NCBI RefSeq assembly: GCF_947495705.1
Contig: NZ_CANLZR010000003.1
Coordinates: forward strand, 341,199 to 405,198
Length of the DNA: 64,000 nt
Source: an uncultured Phycicoccus sp.
GTDB lineage: Bacteria; Actinomycetota; Actinomycetes; Actinomycetales; Dermatophilaceae
Direction: 5' to 3'
Positions 8,314 to 15,749 of this stretch are shown in pieces; within the stretch, counting starts at the first letter, position 1, and every line of letters begins with the position of its first letter. A program made the position numbers and the translations under genes. The notes under the pieces were generated by a model that did no database searches, had not been told where the DNA came from, and was given only the letters and a program-made list of their open reading frames with translations.

Positions 8314-8967
8314 ATGGCCACCGCGCGACGCTCGAAGCGATCAGCCCCACCGACCGACGCCATCGTCCTCAGTGGCCCACCGACGAGCCTGCACGCGACG
8401 GTCACCGTCGAGAACACCTCCGAGGGACGTCTCGCGGTCCGCGGCGCCACGCTCCACCTCGACGACGGGACGCCGGTACCCGGGGTCGCGGGGGCGGTCA
8501 TCAGCGCCGGCTCCACCGCGAGCCTTCCGGTCCGGGTATCGCTCGACCCGACGACGGCACCGGGCACGTATGCCGCGGAACTCGAGGTCAGCGGGGCACG
8601 CCGGTCCGCCGTCATCCGGGTCCAGACCCGGCTGGCCCTGTCGGTGAGCCCCGACGAGGTGCTGGCTGTCGCCGGGCGGCATCCGATCGATCTCGACGTC
8701 GCCAACGACGGCAACGTCGCCATCCCCCTCGCCCGCCGGGTGGTCGCCCCCACCGACGACGGGCGAGGGGAGCCCGGCCCCGAGGTCACCCTCGAGGTCG
8801 ACAACCCGACGACGCTCGAGCCCGGCGACCAGGTGACCCTCTCGGGCCGGCTGGACGTCCCCCACGGCCTCGACCCGGCCCGCCGGCACGCCGCCCGGGT
8901 TCCGGTCGGCGTCGCCGACCTCGTCGTCCTCGTGCTCCCTCACACAGAAACGGAGACCCCGTCATGA
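8314..8967 (+). CDS. Ig/CARDB-like beta-sandwich protein, unknown function
   Basis: This 217-residue protein appears to contain two beta-sandwich modules. The first (residues 15-110) has strand patterns LHATVTVENTSEGRLAV, STASLPVRVSL and GTYAAELEVSG, like CARDB or NEW3 domains. The second (110-217) has PIDLDVANDGNVAIPL and GDQVTLSGRLDVP. CARDB-type domains are usually extracellular, but no signal peptide is present, which points to an intracellular scaffold. The ATG at 8314 follows the previous stop by 6 bases without a clear ribosome-binding site. The stop overlaps the next start (ATGA). I do not recognise an orthologue. Confidence 0.7.
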   Translation: MATARRSKRSAPPTDAIVLSGPPTSLHATVTVENTSEGRLAVRGATLHLDDGTPVPGVAGAVISAGSTASLPVRVSLDPTTAPGTYAAELEVSGARRSAVIRVQTRLALSVSPDEVLAVAGRHPIDLDVANDGNVAIPLARRVVAPTDDGRGEPGPEVTLEVDNPTTLEPGDQVTLSGRLDVPHGLDPARRHAARVPVGVADLVVLVLPHTETETPS

Positions 8968-9647
8968 CCACCAGTGCCCCCGATCTCATCACGACCTTGA
9001 CCACCGGCTGGGCCGACGCGGTCCAGCAGTGGTCCGACCAGTCCCAGGCCATGTGGGAGCAATGGGGAGTGGCCCCGTGGGCGCCCCCGGCCGGCCCCCG
9101 GCCCTCCGGCCGTCGAGCAGGAGGGTCGCGTCCGCGGCACCGGCCCGGCCATGAGCACCACCCGGGGCACGAGCGGCACGACCACGGCTGCGAGTGCGAG
9201 ACCGACGTGTGTGCGTGCTGCGTCCCCGACGCCGACATCGTCCTGCACGCCCGGGCGGGGGAGCGGCGCGTCATCCCGTTCGTCCTGCACAACCGGTGGC
9301 GCCGGGACCGAGAGGTCGGCGTCGAGGTCGGGCCCTGGCACCGCTGCAGTGGTGCGGAGCTGAACATCCAGGCCGAGGTCGACGGCGAGGGGTTCACCCT
9401 GGGGCCGTGCGAGGACCGGGTCGTGCGGCTCCTCCTGACCGTTGCCAGTGCGGACGAGGCGGACGAGGCGGCCGAGGCGGAGGAGAAGGGCGAGCCGCCG
9501 GTCCGGTTCGCCGACGTCGGTCAGTGCTCGAGCGCGTACGCCGATGTGCGGTTCGAGGGGTGCGCGCGCCCCCAGCGGGTCGCCGTCGTCGTCGAGCCCG
9601 CCGCGTGCAACGCGGTCGAGGTGGGGTGCGACTGCGGGTGCTGCTGA
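8964..9647 (+). CDS. Cys/His-rich protein with phasin-like N-terminus, unknown function
   Basis: This 227-residue mosaic begins with an amphipathic helix (LTTGWADAVQQWSDQSQAMW) like phasin or PhaE-type granule proteins. A Pro-rich linker, a His-rich segment (RHRPGHEHHPGHERHDHG) and a Cys cluster (CECETDVCACC) follow near residues 62-88. A beta-sandwich module similar to those of its neighbours then runs to a Cys-rich tail, CDCGCC. The His/Cys clusters look like metal (zinc, copper or iron-sulphur) or disulphide sites. The ATG overlaps the previous stop by 4 bases, showing tight coupling. No family is recognised. Confidence 0.68.
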   Translation: MTTSAPDLITTLTTGWADAVQQWSDQSQAMWEQWGVAPWAPPAGPRPSGRRAGGSRPRHRPGHEHHPGHERHDHGCECETDVCACCVPDADIVLHARAGERRVIPFVLHNRWRRDREVGVEVGPWHRCSGAELNIQAEVDGEGFTLGPCEDRVVRLLLTVASADEADEAAEAEEKGEPPVRFADVGQCSSAYADVRFEGCARPQRVAVVVEPAACNAVEVGCDCGCC

Positions 9648-9696
9648 CGAGGACGGTGGAGATGCTTCCTGCACGGACGAGCGGAGAGGACCAGCG

Positions 9697-10455
9697 ATGA
9701 ATTCACGCACGACGGATCCCGAGGAGAGCCTCGCCCGGCTGGGCGAACTGGCGCGTCGAGCGCTCCAGGCGCAGGCCGACGCCGCCAAGCAGTCCATCGA
9801 GCTCGGCCGGGCGGTCCTCTCGCCCGGCGCGGACCCGGGTGCCACCGGCCGCGCCTGGGCGGAAGCGGTGGGTCGGGAGGGAGCGCGCTACTGGCGTGAG
9901 GTCGGGACCCTGGGAATGGACGTGGCCGGGCAGGTCGTCACCATCGGCAGCCGCAGCGTCGCCCGCGTGCTCGGCGAGACCCAGGCAGCGGTCGACCGCA
10001 CCCGCCGGCAGCGCTCGTCGGGTGGCTCGGCCGGCTCCGCGGGCGCGGCCGCTCACGACGACGCTGCCGAGCCGGCCACTGGCCGCCCGGTCGCCGAGCG
10101 CCGGTCAGCGGCCGCGAACGCGGCCGCGAGCCCGGCGCCGCACGTCGCCGTCGGCCTCCGTGCGGCACCCGGAGGGACCGCCACGGGGACGGTCGTGCTG
10201 GCCAACCAGCACGCCCGGGCGCGACGGGTCGTCCTGACGCCGGGCGAGGTCCTGCGGGAGCCGGCCCGCGACGTCGCGCTCCCGGTGCGGGTCGACCCGG
10301 CCGGGGTGACGATCCCCGCGCACGGCGAGCAGACCGTGACCGTCGAGGTCGCCGTTCCCGAGGACGTGGTCCGCTCCGGTGAGCGGTACGTCGGGGAGAT
10401 CCAGGTCACCGGGGGCGTCGAGGCGGTCGTCGACGTGGTGATCGACCTGGACTGA
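9697..10455 (+). CDS. Phasin-like helix plus beta-sandwich protein, unknown function
   Basis: Residues 8-110 of this 252-residue protein are almost wholly amphipathic helix (LARRALQAQADAAKQSIELG, REVGTLGMDVAGQVVTIGSR), resembling phasins that coat storage granules. A low-complexity Ser/Ala/Arg linker leads to a C-terminal Ig/CARDB-like module (residues about 155-252: GTVVLANQHARARRVVLTPG, VTIPAHGEQTVTVEVAVP, VGEIQVTGG). A strong GGAGAGGA site precedes the ATG. Its 3' end overlaps by 50 bp the end of the convergent SDR gene. Granule association is inferred from composition only. Confidence 0.7.
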   Translation: MNSRTTDPEESLARLGELARRALQAQADAAKQSIELGRAVLSPGADPGATGRAWAEAVGREGARYWREVGTLGMDVAGQVVTIGSRSVARVLGETQAAVDRTRRQRSSGGSAGSAGAAAHDDAAEPATGRPVAERRSAAANAAASPAPHVAVGLRAAPGGTATGTVVLANQHARARRVVLTPGEVLREPARDVALPVRVDPAGVTIPAHGEQTVTVEVAVPEDVVRSGERYVGEIQVTGGVEAVVDVVIDLD

Positions 10456-11587
10456 GTGCGGACCCCGGGGCGCGGGCGGGTACTCCACCGGTTCCGGCAG
10501 CCTGCTCGTCCACGCAGTCGACCGGCCTCGGGATGAGCGGCCGGGCGGACCGCACCTCCGGCGACATCCGCAGTCCCTCGCGGACCCAGCGGGGCAGTGA
10601 CTCGTCCAGCGCGAGCCACGCCAGGGACGCCGCCACGGCGGTCCGCGCCGGTCGAGGCGCGTAGCCCAGGGCCTCGGCACGCGCCGAGGTGTACCAGTAG
10701 TAGCGACCCACGGTTCGCGCCTCGTCGGTCGTCGACAAGGGGGCGGTACCGGTCACGCGGCCCCAGGCCTCGGCCGCGGCCGAGGCGAGCCACGCGGAGG
10801 ACGAGGGCGCCTCCAGGAAGGGGCCCGGGAGGCCGGCGAGGTCGGCGACGAGGGAGTGCAGCTCTCGCCAGGTGAGGTCCTCGCCGCCGAGGAGGTACCG
10901 CTGCCCCGGCTCGCCGCGCTCGAGGAGAGCAAGATGTCCGGCGCCGACGTCCCGCGCATCGACGACGTTGCAGCCGCCCGGGTAGGTGCTGCGCGTCGGG
11001 TCGAGGAGGTAGCGCAGGACGATGGCGTTGCTCGGGCCGAGACGCGAGAACGGCCCCCCGAGGACGATGGTCGGCAGGGCCAGGACGAGGTGGAGGCCTT
11101 GGCGGTCGGCCTCGGCCAGCGCGACCTGCTCCTGTCGGACCTTGCTCGCGTAGTAGGCCGGCGCCGGTTCGTCGCCCAGCCGGTCCGCCTCCGTCCGGGT
11201 CGCGGGCTCGGCGCTGGACCCTCGGGTGACGGCTGAGCTGGTGACGACGACCCGTCCCAGGCCCGCGGCCGCTGCGGCCTCGACGACGGTGCGGGTGCCG
11301 TCGACGTTGACCCGGACCACCTCGTCGGCCTTGTCCTTCCCGTAGCTGTAGACAGCGGCGCAGTGGACCAGCGCGTCGGCGCCGTCGAGGGCGCGGGCGA
11401 GCCCGTGCGGGTCGCCCAGGTCGGTTCCGCACGTGGAGAGGGGGCCGGTCGAACCGAGCGCACGGATTCGCTCGGGCAGGGCGCGACCGGGCCGGCACAC
11501 GGCGACGACGTCGTGCCCGGCGTCGAGGGCCTCGCGCGCGACGTGGTAGCCCACCAGGCCGGTCACCCCGGTGACAGCGACCCTCAT
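10406..11587 (-). CDS. Extended SDR: NAD(P)-dependent epimerase/reductase
   Basis: The Rossmann start TGVTGLVG at residues 6-13 binds NAD(P). YYASK gives the Tyr and Lys of the active site (about residue 145), and VVTSSAVTRG holds the catalytic Ser region. The best family match is dihydroflavonol-4-reductase/HpnA-type extended SDRs, which act on ketones or activated sugars. At 393 residues it is about 50 residues longer than usual, owing to an Arg/Pro-rich tail whose codons overlap the convergent gene. The start overlaps the stop of the DUF362 gene (ATGA), so the two form an operon. Confidence 0.85.
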   Translation of the reverse strand: MRVAVTGVTGLVGYHVAREALDAGHDVVAVCRPGRALPERIRALGSTGPLSTCGTDLGDPHGLARALDGADALVHCAAVYSYGKDKADEVVRVNVDGTRTVVEAAAAAGLGRVVVTSSAVTRGSSAEPATRTEADRLGDEPAPAYYASKVRQEQVALAEADRQGLHLVLALPTIVLGGPFSRLGPSNAIVLRYLLDPTRSTYPGGCNVVDARDVGAGHLALLERGEPGQRYLLGGEDLTWRELHSLVADLAGLPGPFLEAPSSSAWLASAAAEAWGRVTGTAPLSTTDEARTVGRYYWYTSARAEALGYAPRPARTAVAASLAWLALDESLPRWVREGLRMSPEVRSARPLIPRPVDCVDEQAAGTGGVPARAPGSALSPGRSPRRRPPRRPR

Positions 11588-13575
11588 CGCCGGTCCCGCC
11601 CGCCCCGCACGTGCCGGAAGCCGTGGACGTCGACCTCGTCGGCCTCGGGGGTCCTGCTGCTGCGCTCCCCGGTGCTTCCCACCGGGTCGGGGTCGAGGCC
11701 CGACCGCTCGCTCACCCAGTCCTGGGCGGCGGTGAGCAGGAGCTCGACGGACCGGGTGAGCAGGGGCTCGTCGGGGTCCGGAGGCGGGCGCCCGATCCGG
11801 AACCCGCGGCCCTCGAAGCGCGCCTCGAGGTTGTCGAAGGTCGTCGTGAAGAACCGCCGGTAGGCCTCCTCGAGGAGGGGGTTGCGCACCTCCGGCACGA
11901 GGGTCAGGTCGAGCCCCTGCCACGATGGTGGGAGGGTGAACAGCTGCCGTCCCCGGACGGTGGCCAGGGTGCCGGTCCCGGTGCGGGTGAACGTCAGCGA
12001 CCCGTCGTCGTGAGCCGCCGAGCTGTTGGGGCTGCGGACGGTCCGCCAGAGCAGCCGGTGCTCGTCCGGGCGGCGCTCGACGAGCTCGATCTTGCACACG
12101 TCGATCGGCTCGCCGCCCCACGCCGCGAGGTAGTTCGGTTGCGGCAGGTACAGGTTGCGCTCGGCCTGCCGGACGCGGGTGGTCCACTCTCCGGCCGGGG
12201 CGGGCCCGAGCTCGACCCGTCGTCCGCCGAGGTAGTCGGCCATCAGGGCGATGCCCTCAGCCACGTCGACCCGGGCGACGAACTCGTCGAAGTCGGCGGC
12301 GATCTCGCGTCCGACCTCGAAGACCGTGGCGCCGTCGACGAGCGTCCACCGCATTTCGCCGTCCGCAGGCGCGGGGAGCCCGGCGAGGGCGTCGTCGATG
12401 ACGGCGAGGAACGTCGGCAGGTCGTCGTAGTCCTCGTTCGGGTGGGCCGCGGGCTCGAAGCCCAGCGGGACGACGCGGTGGGGGACGCGGTCCTTGTCGA
12501 GGTTGACCGACCAGGCGCGGTCGGCCACCGAGGCGGTGGCCACCCCGGCGAGGAGCCCGACGAGCGCGCCCTGCCCGACAGGGTCCGCGGCCGCGGCGAC
12601 GGCCGGGGTCAGCACCGCCCGGACCGCCGCCATGACCGGGTCGTCAGCCGTCGCCCCGTCGTCCGGGCCGCCGATGCTCGCCGCGAGCACTCGCTCCAGG
12701 CGCCGGTCGACGGTGGCCAGCCGGGCGGCCTCGACGGCGAGCGGGTGGGGGCGGGTTACGTCGGCGAACCGGGTGACGTCACCCCGGATCCGCCCACGTG
12801 GCGGCCCGATCTCGGAGAGGGCGCGTTCGACGAGCCGGGAGGCCCCCCAGTCCACGCCGAGCAGCGACGCCAAGGCCGTGTCGGCGAGCAGCGCGTCGCT
12901 CGTGACCACCACGGTGGCCGTGTCACTCGGATGGGCCAGCCGCGCCCCGTCGGCGCCGCCGCTCGTGGCAGTGGCGTCGAGGACGCACAGCGACGGGGCG
13001 AGGTGGCGAACGACATCGACCACGACGTCCGCGGGCTCGGCGCCGCCCACCTCGGGTGCCACGCCGGTCAGCGCGTCGAGGCATCCGGCATAGGTCTCGA
13101 GCAGGTCGGTGACGGCACGACCGACGACGACCCGGGTGCTAGCGCCGGCCCACCGCCGCGAGACGGGTCGTCCGTCGAGGACGCTCGACGGCGGTCCCGG
13201 GGCGGGGATCGTGTCGTCACCGAGGTCGGCGACCTCGTAGGCGCGCCCGGAGGCGGTGCGCCCCGTCAGGCCGGCCAGGTGGGCGAGGCCGCTCACCGAG
13301 CGATGGCCGCGGTCTCGGTCCTGGGCCGACAGCGAGGACCCGAGGGTCACGTCGGTGCAGCCCGCGTCGATGAGCGCATCGACCACGTGCTCGAGAACCT
13401 CGCGCGAAACGGGCGTCGGTTGGTGCAGCCGGGCACAGACGACGGCGCGGCCGGTGCGCGCGCCGAGCAGGTCATTGAGAGCTGGACGCAGGGTCGTGTC
13501 GAGTGACCCGCCATCCAGGCCGCGCAGCACGACGCCGCGGCCGGTCCGGTCGAGTCGCTCGTCCGTGCGCCTCAT
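11584..13575 (-). CDS. DUF362-type protein with C-terminal SRPBCC-like part
   Basis: Of 663 residues, the first 260 resemble the DUF362 family: VVCARLHQPTPVSREVLEHV, a VDVVRHLAPSLCVLDA segment, and VVVTSDALLADTALASLLGV near residues 225-245, the family's usual Asp-containing stretch. No ferredoxin-type Cys motif is present, unlike many DUF362 proteins. The last 200 residues contain a beta-rich region (DEHRLLWRTVRSPNSSAAHD, LTFTRTGTGTLATVRGRQLF) that could be a START/SRPBCC-like lipid or polyketide pocket. The ATG at 13575 begins the first family-like sequence. The gene is coupled to the SDR downstream. Its function is unknown; the fold assignments are tentative. Confidence 0.65.
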   Translation of the reverse strand: MRRTDERLDRTGRGVVLRGLDGGSLDTTLRPALNDLLGARTGRAVVCARLHQPTPVSREVLEHVVDALIDAGCTDVTLGSSLSAQDRDRGHRSVSGLAHLAGLTGRTASGRAYEVADLGDDTIPAPGPPSSVLDGRPVSRRWAGASTRVVVGRAVTDLLETYAGCLDALTGVAPEVGGAEPADVVVDVVRHLAPSLCVLDATATSGGADGARLAHPSDTATVVVTSDALLADTALASLLGVDWGASRLVERALSEIGPPRGRIRGDVTRFADVTRPHPLAVEAARLATVDRRLERVLAASIGGPDDGATADDPVMAAVRAVLTPAVAAAADPVGQGALVGLLAGVATASVADRAWSVNLDKDRVPHRVVPLGFEPAAHPNEDYDDLPTFLAVIDDALAGLPAPADGEMRWTLVDGATVFEVGREIAADFDEFVARVDVAEGIALMADYLGGRRVELGPAPAGEWTTRVRQAERNLYLPQPNYLAAWGGEPIDVCKIELVERRPDEHRLLWRTVRSPNSSAAHDDGSLTFTRTGTGTLATVRGRQLFTLPPSWQGLDLTLVPEVRNPLLEEAYRRFFTTTFDNLEARFEGRGFRIGRPPPDPDEPLLTRSVELLLTAAQDWVSERSGLDPDPVGSTGERSSRTPEADEVDVHGFRHVRGGRDRR

Positions 13576-13805
13576 CGGACCATGAAACCACTCTGCCCGC
13601 TCCGGGGTGCGCCCTGCGCTGTCGCCGGGGCGGGCTCCCAACGCCCTGCAGAGGTCACGGGCCACCCCCTGCTGGCGGTGGTCGGGCCGCTCGGGACGAC
13701 GCGATCGGTGCTGCGAGATGACGGACCCCGTGGGTACCCATCGACGTCCTCCACTCGATGAGCGGCGACCGTGACGGGCCGAAAAGGCCTGCCGTACAGC
13801 GGAGA

Positions 13806-13881
13806 TGGTGGGCCCCGTGGGGCTCGAACCCACAACCTACGGATTAAAAGTCCGCAGCTCTACCGATTGAGCTAGAGGCCC
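13806..13881 (-). tRNA. tRNA-Lys (anticodon UUU)
   Basis: The cloverleaf reads from 13881 (acceptor GGGCCTC) down to 13806. The D-arm AGCTCAATCGGTAGAGC, anticodon loop CTTTTAA and T-arm GTGGGTTCGAGCCCCAC are all present, and the acceptor closes with one G-U pair. The 3' ACCA is encoded. The body is 73 nt plus CCA. Confidence 0.97.
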
Positions 13882-13955
13882 GCGCGGCCCCGTGGTGAGG
13901 CGGGTCCGCGACGGCCGTCAGTATGTCGCACCGGCGCCAGCGTGGGCGCCACGGG

Positions 13956-14001
13956 GATGTGGGTGAAAACCGTCGGATAGGCGATGGTCTTCACCCACAT
14001 C
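13956..14001. terminator. Long palindrome, likely terminator of DUF4193
   Basis: Arms 13956-13971 and 13986-14001 pair over 16 positions with a single A/G difference (a wobble in RNA), around a 14-base loop. It lies 28 bp beyond the 3' end of the DUF4193 gene and before tRNA-Lys. There is no U tract. It belongs to the set of long gene-end palindromes in this window. Confidence 0.6.
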
Positions 14002-14028
14002 TCGATGCGAGCAGGTGTGGTTGCGGGG

Positions 14029-14322
14029 TCAGGCGGCGCAGTCGCGGCAGAGGTTGGTGCCGGGCTTGGACTCCTGCGACCGGTGGACGAGCAGGAAGCA
14101 GCCCATGCACGAGAACTCGTCGGCCTGGCGCGGCACGACGTGCACCTCGAGGGAGAGGTCGGACAGGTCGGCGCCGGGCAGCGTGTGCCCGTCGGTGGCC
14201 TCGCTGTCCTCCTCGAGGAGGTCGATCGGCGTGCGTGAGCGGGCGGCGTCGAGCTCGACGAGGGAGTCGCTCTTGTCCTCTTCGCCCTCACGGACCCGGG
14301 GAGCGTCGTAGTCAGTTGCCAT
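14029..14322 (-). CDS. DUF4193 protein, zinc-ribbon-like
   Basis: This 97-residue acidic protein is typical of actinobacterial DUF4193. The charged N-terminus MATDYDAPRVREGEEDKSDS is followed by a core with two Cys pairs, SCMGC and LCRDC, in the last third; the four Cys probably bind zinc. ATG 14322 was preferred over the upstream in-frame GTG (14331) because GGAAGG stands 8 bases before it. A strong promoter lies upstream. Members are small, abundant and conserved, but their role is not established. Confidence 0.9.
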   Translation of the reverse strand: MATDYDAPRVREGEEDKSDSLVELDAARSRTPIDLLEEDSEATDGHTLPGADLSDLSLEVHVVPRQADEFSCMGCFLLVHRSQESKPGTNLCRDCAA

Positions 14323-14375
14323 GGTCGGCACCTTCCGTCGTGGTGTGCGGGTCGTTGCCGACCCCGGGGCCCCTG

Positions 14376-14404
14376 AGTATGTCGCGGTCGAGGGGATTCG
14401 TCAA
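14376..14404 (-). promoter_or_regulatory. Sigma70-like promoter of DUF4193
   Basis: Reading on the - strand, TTGACG (14404-14399) and CATACT (14381-14376) are separated by exactly 17 bases. This is one of the few consensus-like -35/-10 pairs in the window and implies strong, housekeeping expression. The leader to the ATG is about 45 bases. Confidence 0.65.
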
Positions 14405-14566
14405 AGGTTTGTCTAACTTGCGGCCCAGGAGCGACCGGTGCTGCGTGATGCGTGCTTCTGGGCGTACCGGTCCGCGACGCTCATGCCCGGTCAACGCCGG
14501 GAGGTGCGGGGTTGTGCCCGGTCGAGGCTGGGAGAACCCTGTGAGGCCGCCGGGGCGGCTCGCGGG

Positions 14567-15691
14567 TCAGCGGAGCAGGGTGACGGCGACGGCCACGGCG
14601 ACGATCGCGAGAATCCCCGAGGCCGGGATCCACGCCCAGTGCACCCGGCGCGGGTTGGGCCCGCGCAGGGTCAGCGACACCGGGGTGGGGTTCGGGTCGT
14701 CCGTCGCCTCGTCGACCTCGAGGTCACGATCCGCGACCAGGACGGGCCCCTGGTCGGCGGCCTCCGGCGCGGCCGCGGCCCCGGACTCGGACTCGGCGGC
14801 GCTGCCCCGCACCGTCCGTGCCGCCCGGCCCTCCGTGTCGTGGATGGCGGCCGGGTCGCGCGGAACCCCGAGCAGCTCCGCCAGCTCGCGCGCACTGCGC
14901 GGCCGGTCGTCCGGCGACTTCGCGAGACACCGCTCGATGAGGCCGCGCAGCTCCGCGGGCACCTCGTCGGGCAGCGGCGGCGGCGGGTCGTTGACCTGCG
15001 CCAGCGCGGTCGCGACCGGCGTCACCTTGTCGAACGGCCGCCGGCCGGTGAGCAGCTCGTGGGCGACGATGCCGAGGGCGTAGAGGTCGGACGCCCCGGT
15101 GGCGGCCTCCCCGAGCGCCTGCTCGGGCGAGAGGTAGTGCGGGGTGCCGACGATCTCGCCGGTGAGGGTCTGACCGGAGCCGTCGAGAGCGCGGGCGATA
15201 CCGAAGTCGGTGAGCTTCACCGTGCCCTCGGGCGTGATGAGGATGTTCGCGGGCTTGACGTCGCGGTGGACGACGCCGGCGTCGTGCGCCGCGTCGAGCG
15301 CCAGCGCGGCCTGGGCCATGATCGAGCGGACCCGTGCCGGCTCGAGGGCCCCCTCGCGCTGGACGAGGTGCGACAGCGGCTCGCCGGGGACGAGCTCCAT
15401 GACGAGGAACGCGAGGTCGTGGTCCTCGCCGTAGTCGTAGACCGTCGCGATGTTCGGGTGGCTGAGGTTGGCCGTGTAGAGAGCCTCGTCGCGGAAGCGC
15501 CGGGCGAACACGGGGTCACCGGCGGTGGTCGGCCGGAGGACCTTGACGGCGACGGTGCGCTCGAGGACGTCGTCGGTGGCCTCCCACACGTCCCCCATGC
15601 CTCCGGAGGCGACTCGTCGGACCAGCGAGTAACGCTCTCCGATGCGTACATCGGGCTGGAGCCCGGTCATCGGGCGCGTCTCGGTGGTCAC
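14567..15691 (-). CDS. Membrane-anchored Ser/Thr protein kinase (PknA-like)
   Basis: The N-terminal Hanks-type kinase domain spans residues 20-275: glycine loop ASGGMGDVW, ATP lysine AVKVL, catalytic loop HRDVKPANI, DFG in TDFGIA, and GTPHYLSPEQ in the P+1 region. An acidic Ala/Glu-rich linker leads to a single C-terminal membrane helix (WIPASGILAIVAVAVAVTLL) with almost nothing outside, so there is no PASTA or other sensor domain. The GTG start at 15691 is eight bases after TAGGGT (15705-15700), consistent with a leaderless mRNA. ATG 15670 is an alternative. The architecture is closest to PknA. Confidence 0.92.
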   Translation of the reverse strand: MTTETRPMTGLQPDVRIGERYSLVRRVASGGMGDVWEATDDVLERTVAVKVLRPTTAGDPVFARRFRDEALYTANLSHPNIATVYDYGEDHDLAFLVMELVPGEPLSHLVQREGALEPARVRSIMAQAALALDAAHDAGVVHRDVKPANILITPEGTVKLTDFGIARALDGSGQTLTGEIVGTPHYLSPEQALGEAATGASDLYALGIVAHELLTGRRPFDKVTPVATALAQVNDPPPPLPDEVPAELRGLIERCLAKSPDDRPRSARELAELLGVPRDPAAIHDTEGRAARTVRGSAAESESGAAAAPEAADQGPVLVADRDLEVDEATDDPNPTPVSLTLRGPNPRRVHWAWIPASGILAIVAVAVAVTLLR

Positions 15692-15749
15692 GAGGGAAAA
15701 CCCTAACCGCTGGGGCCGCCGATCCGACCCGGGCTGACCTGCGGGTTTG

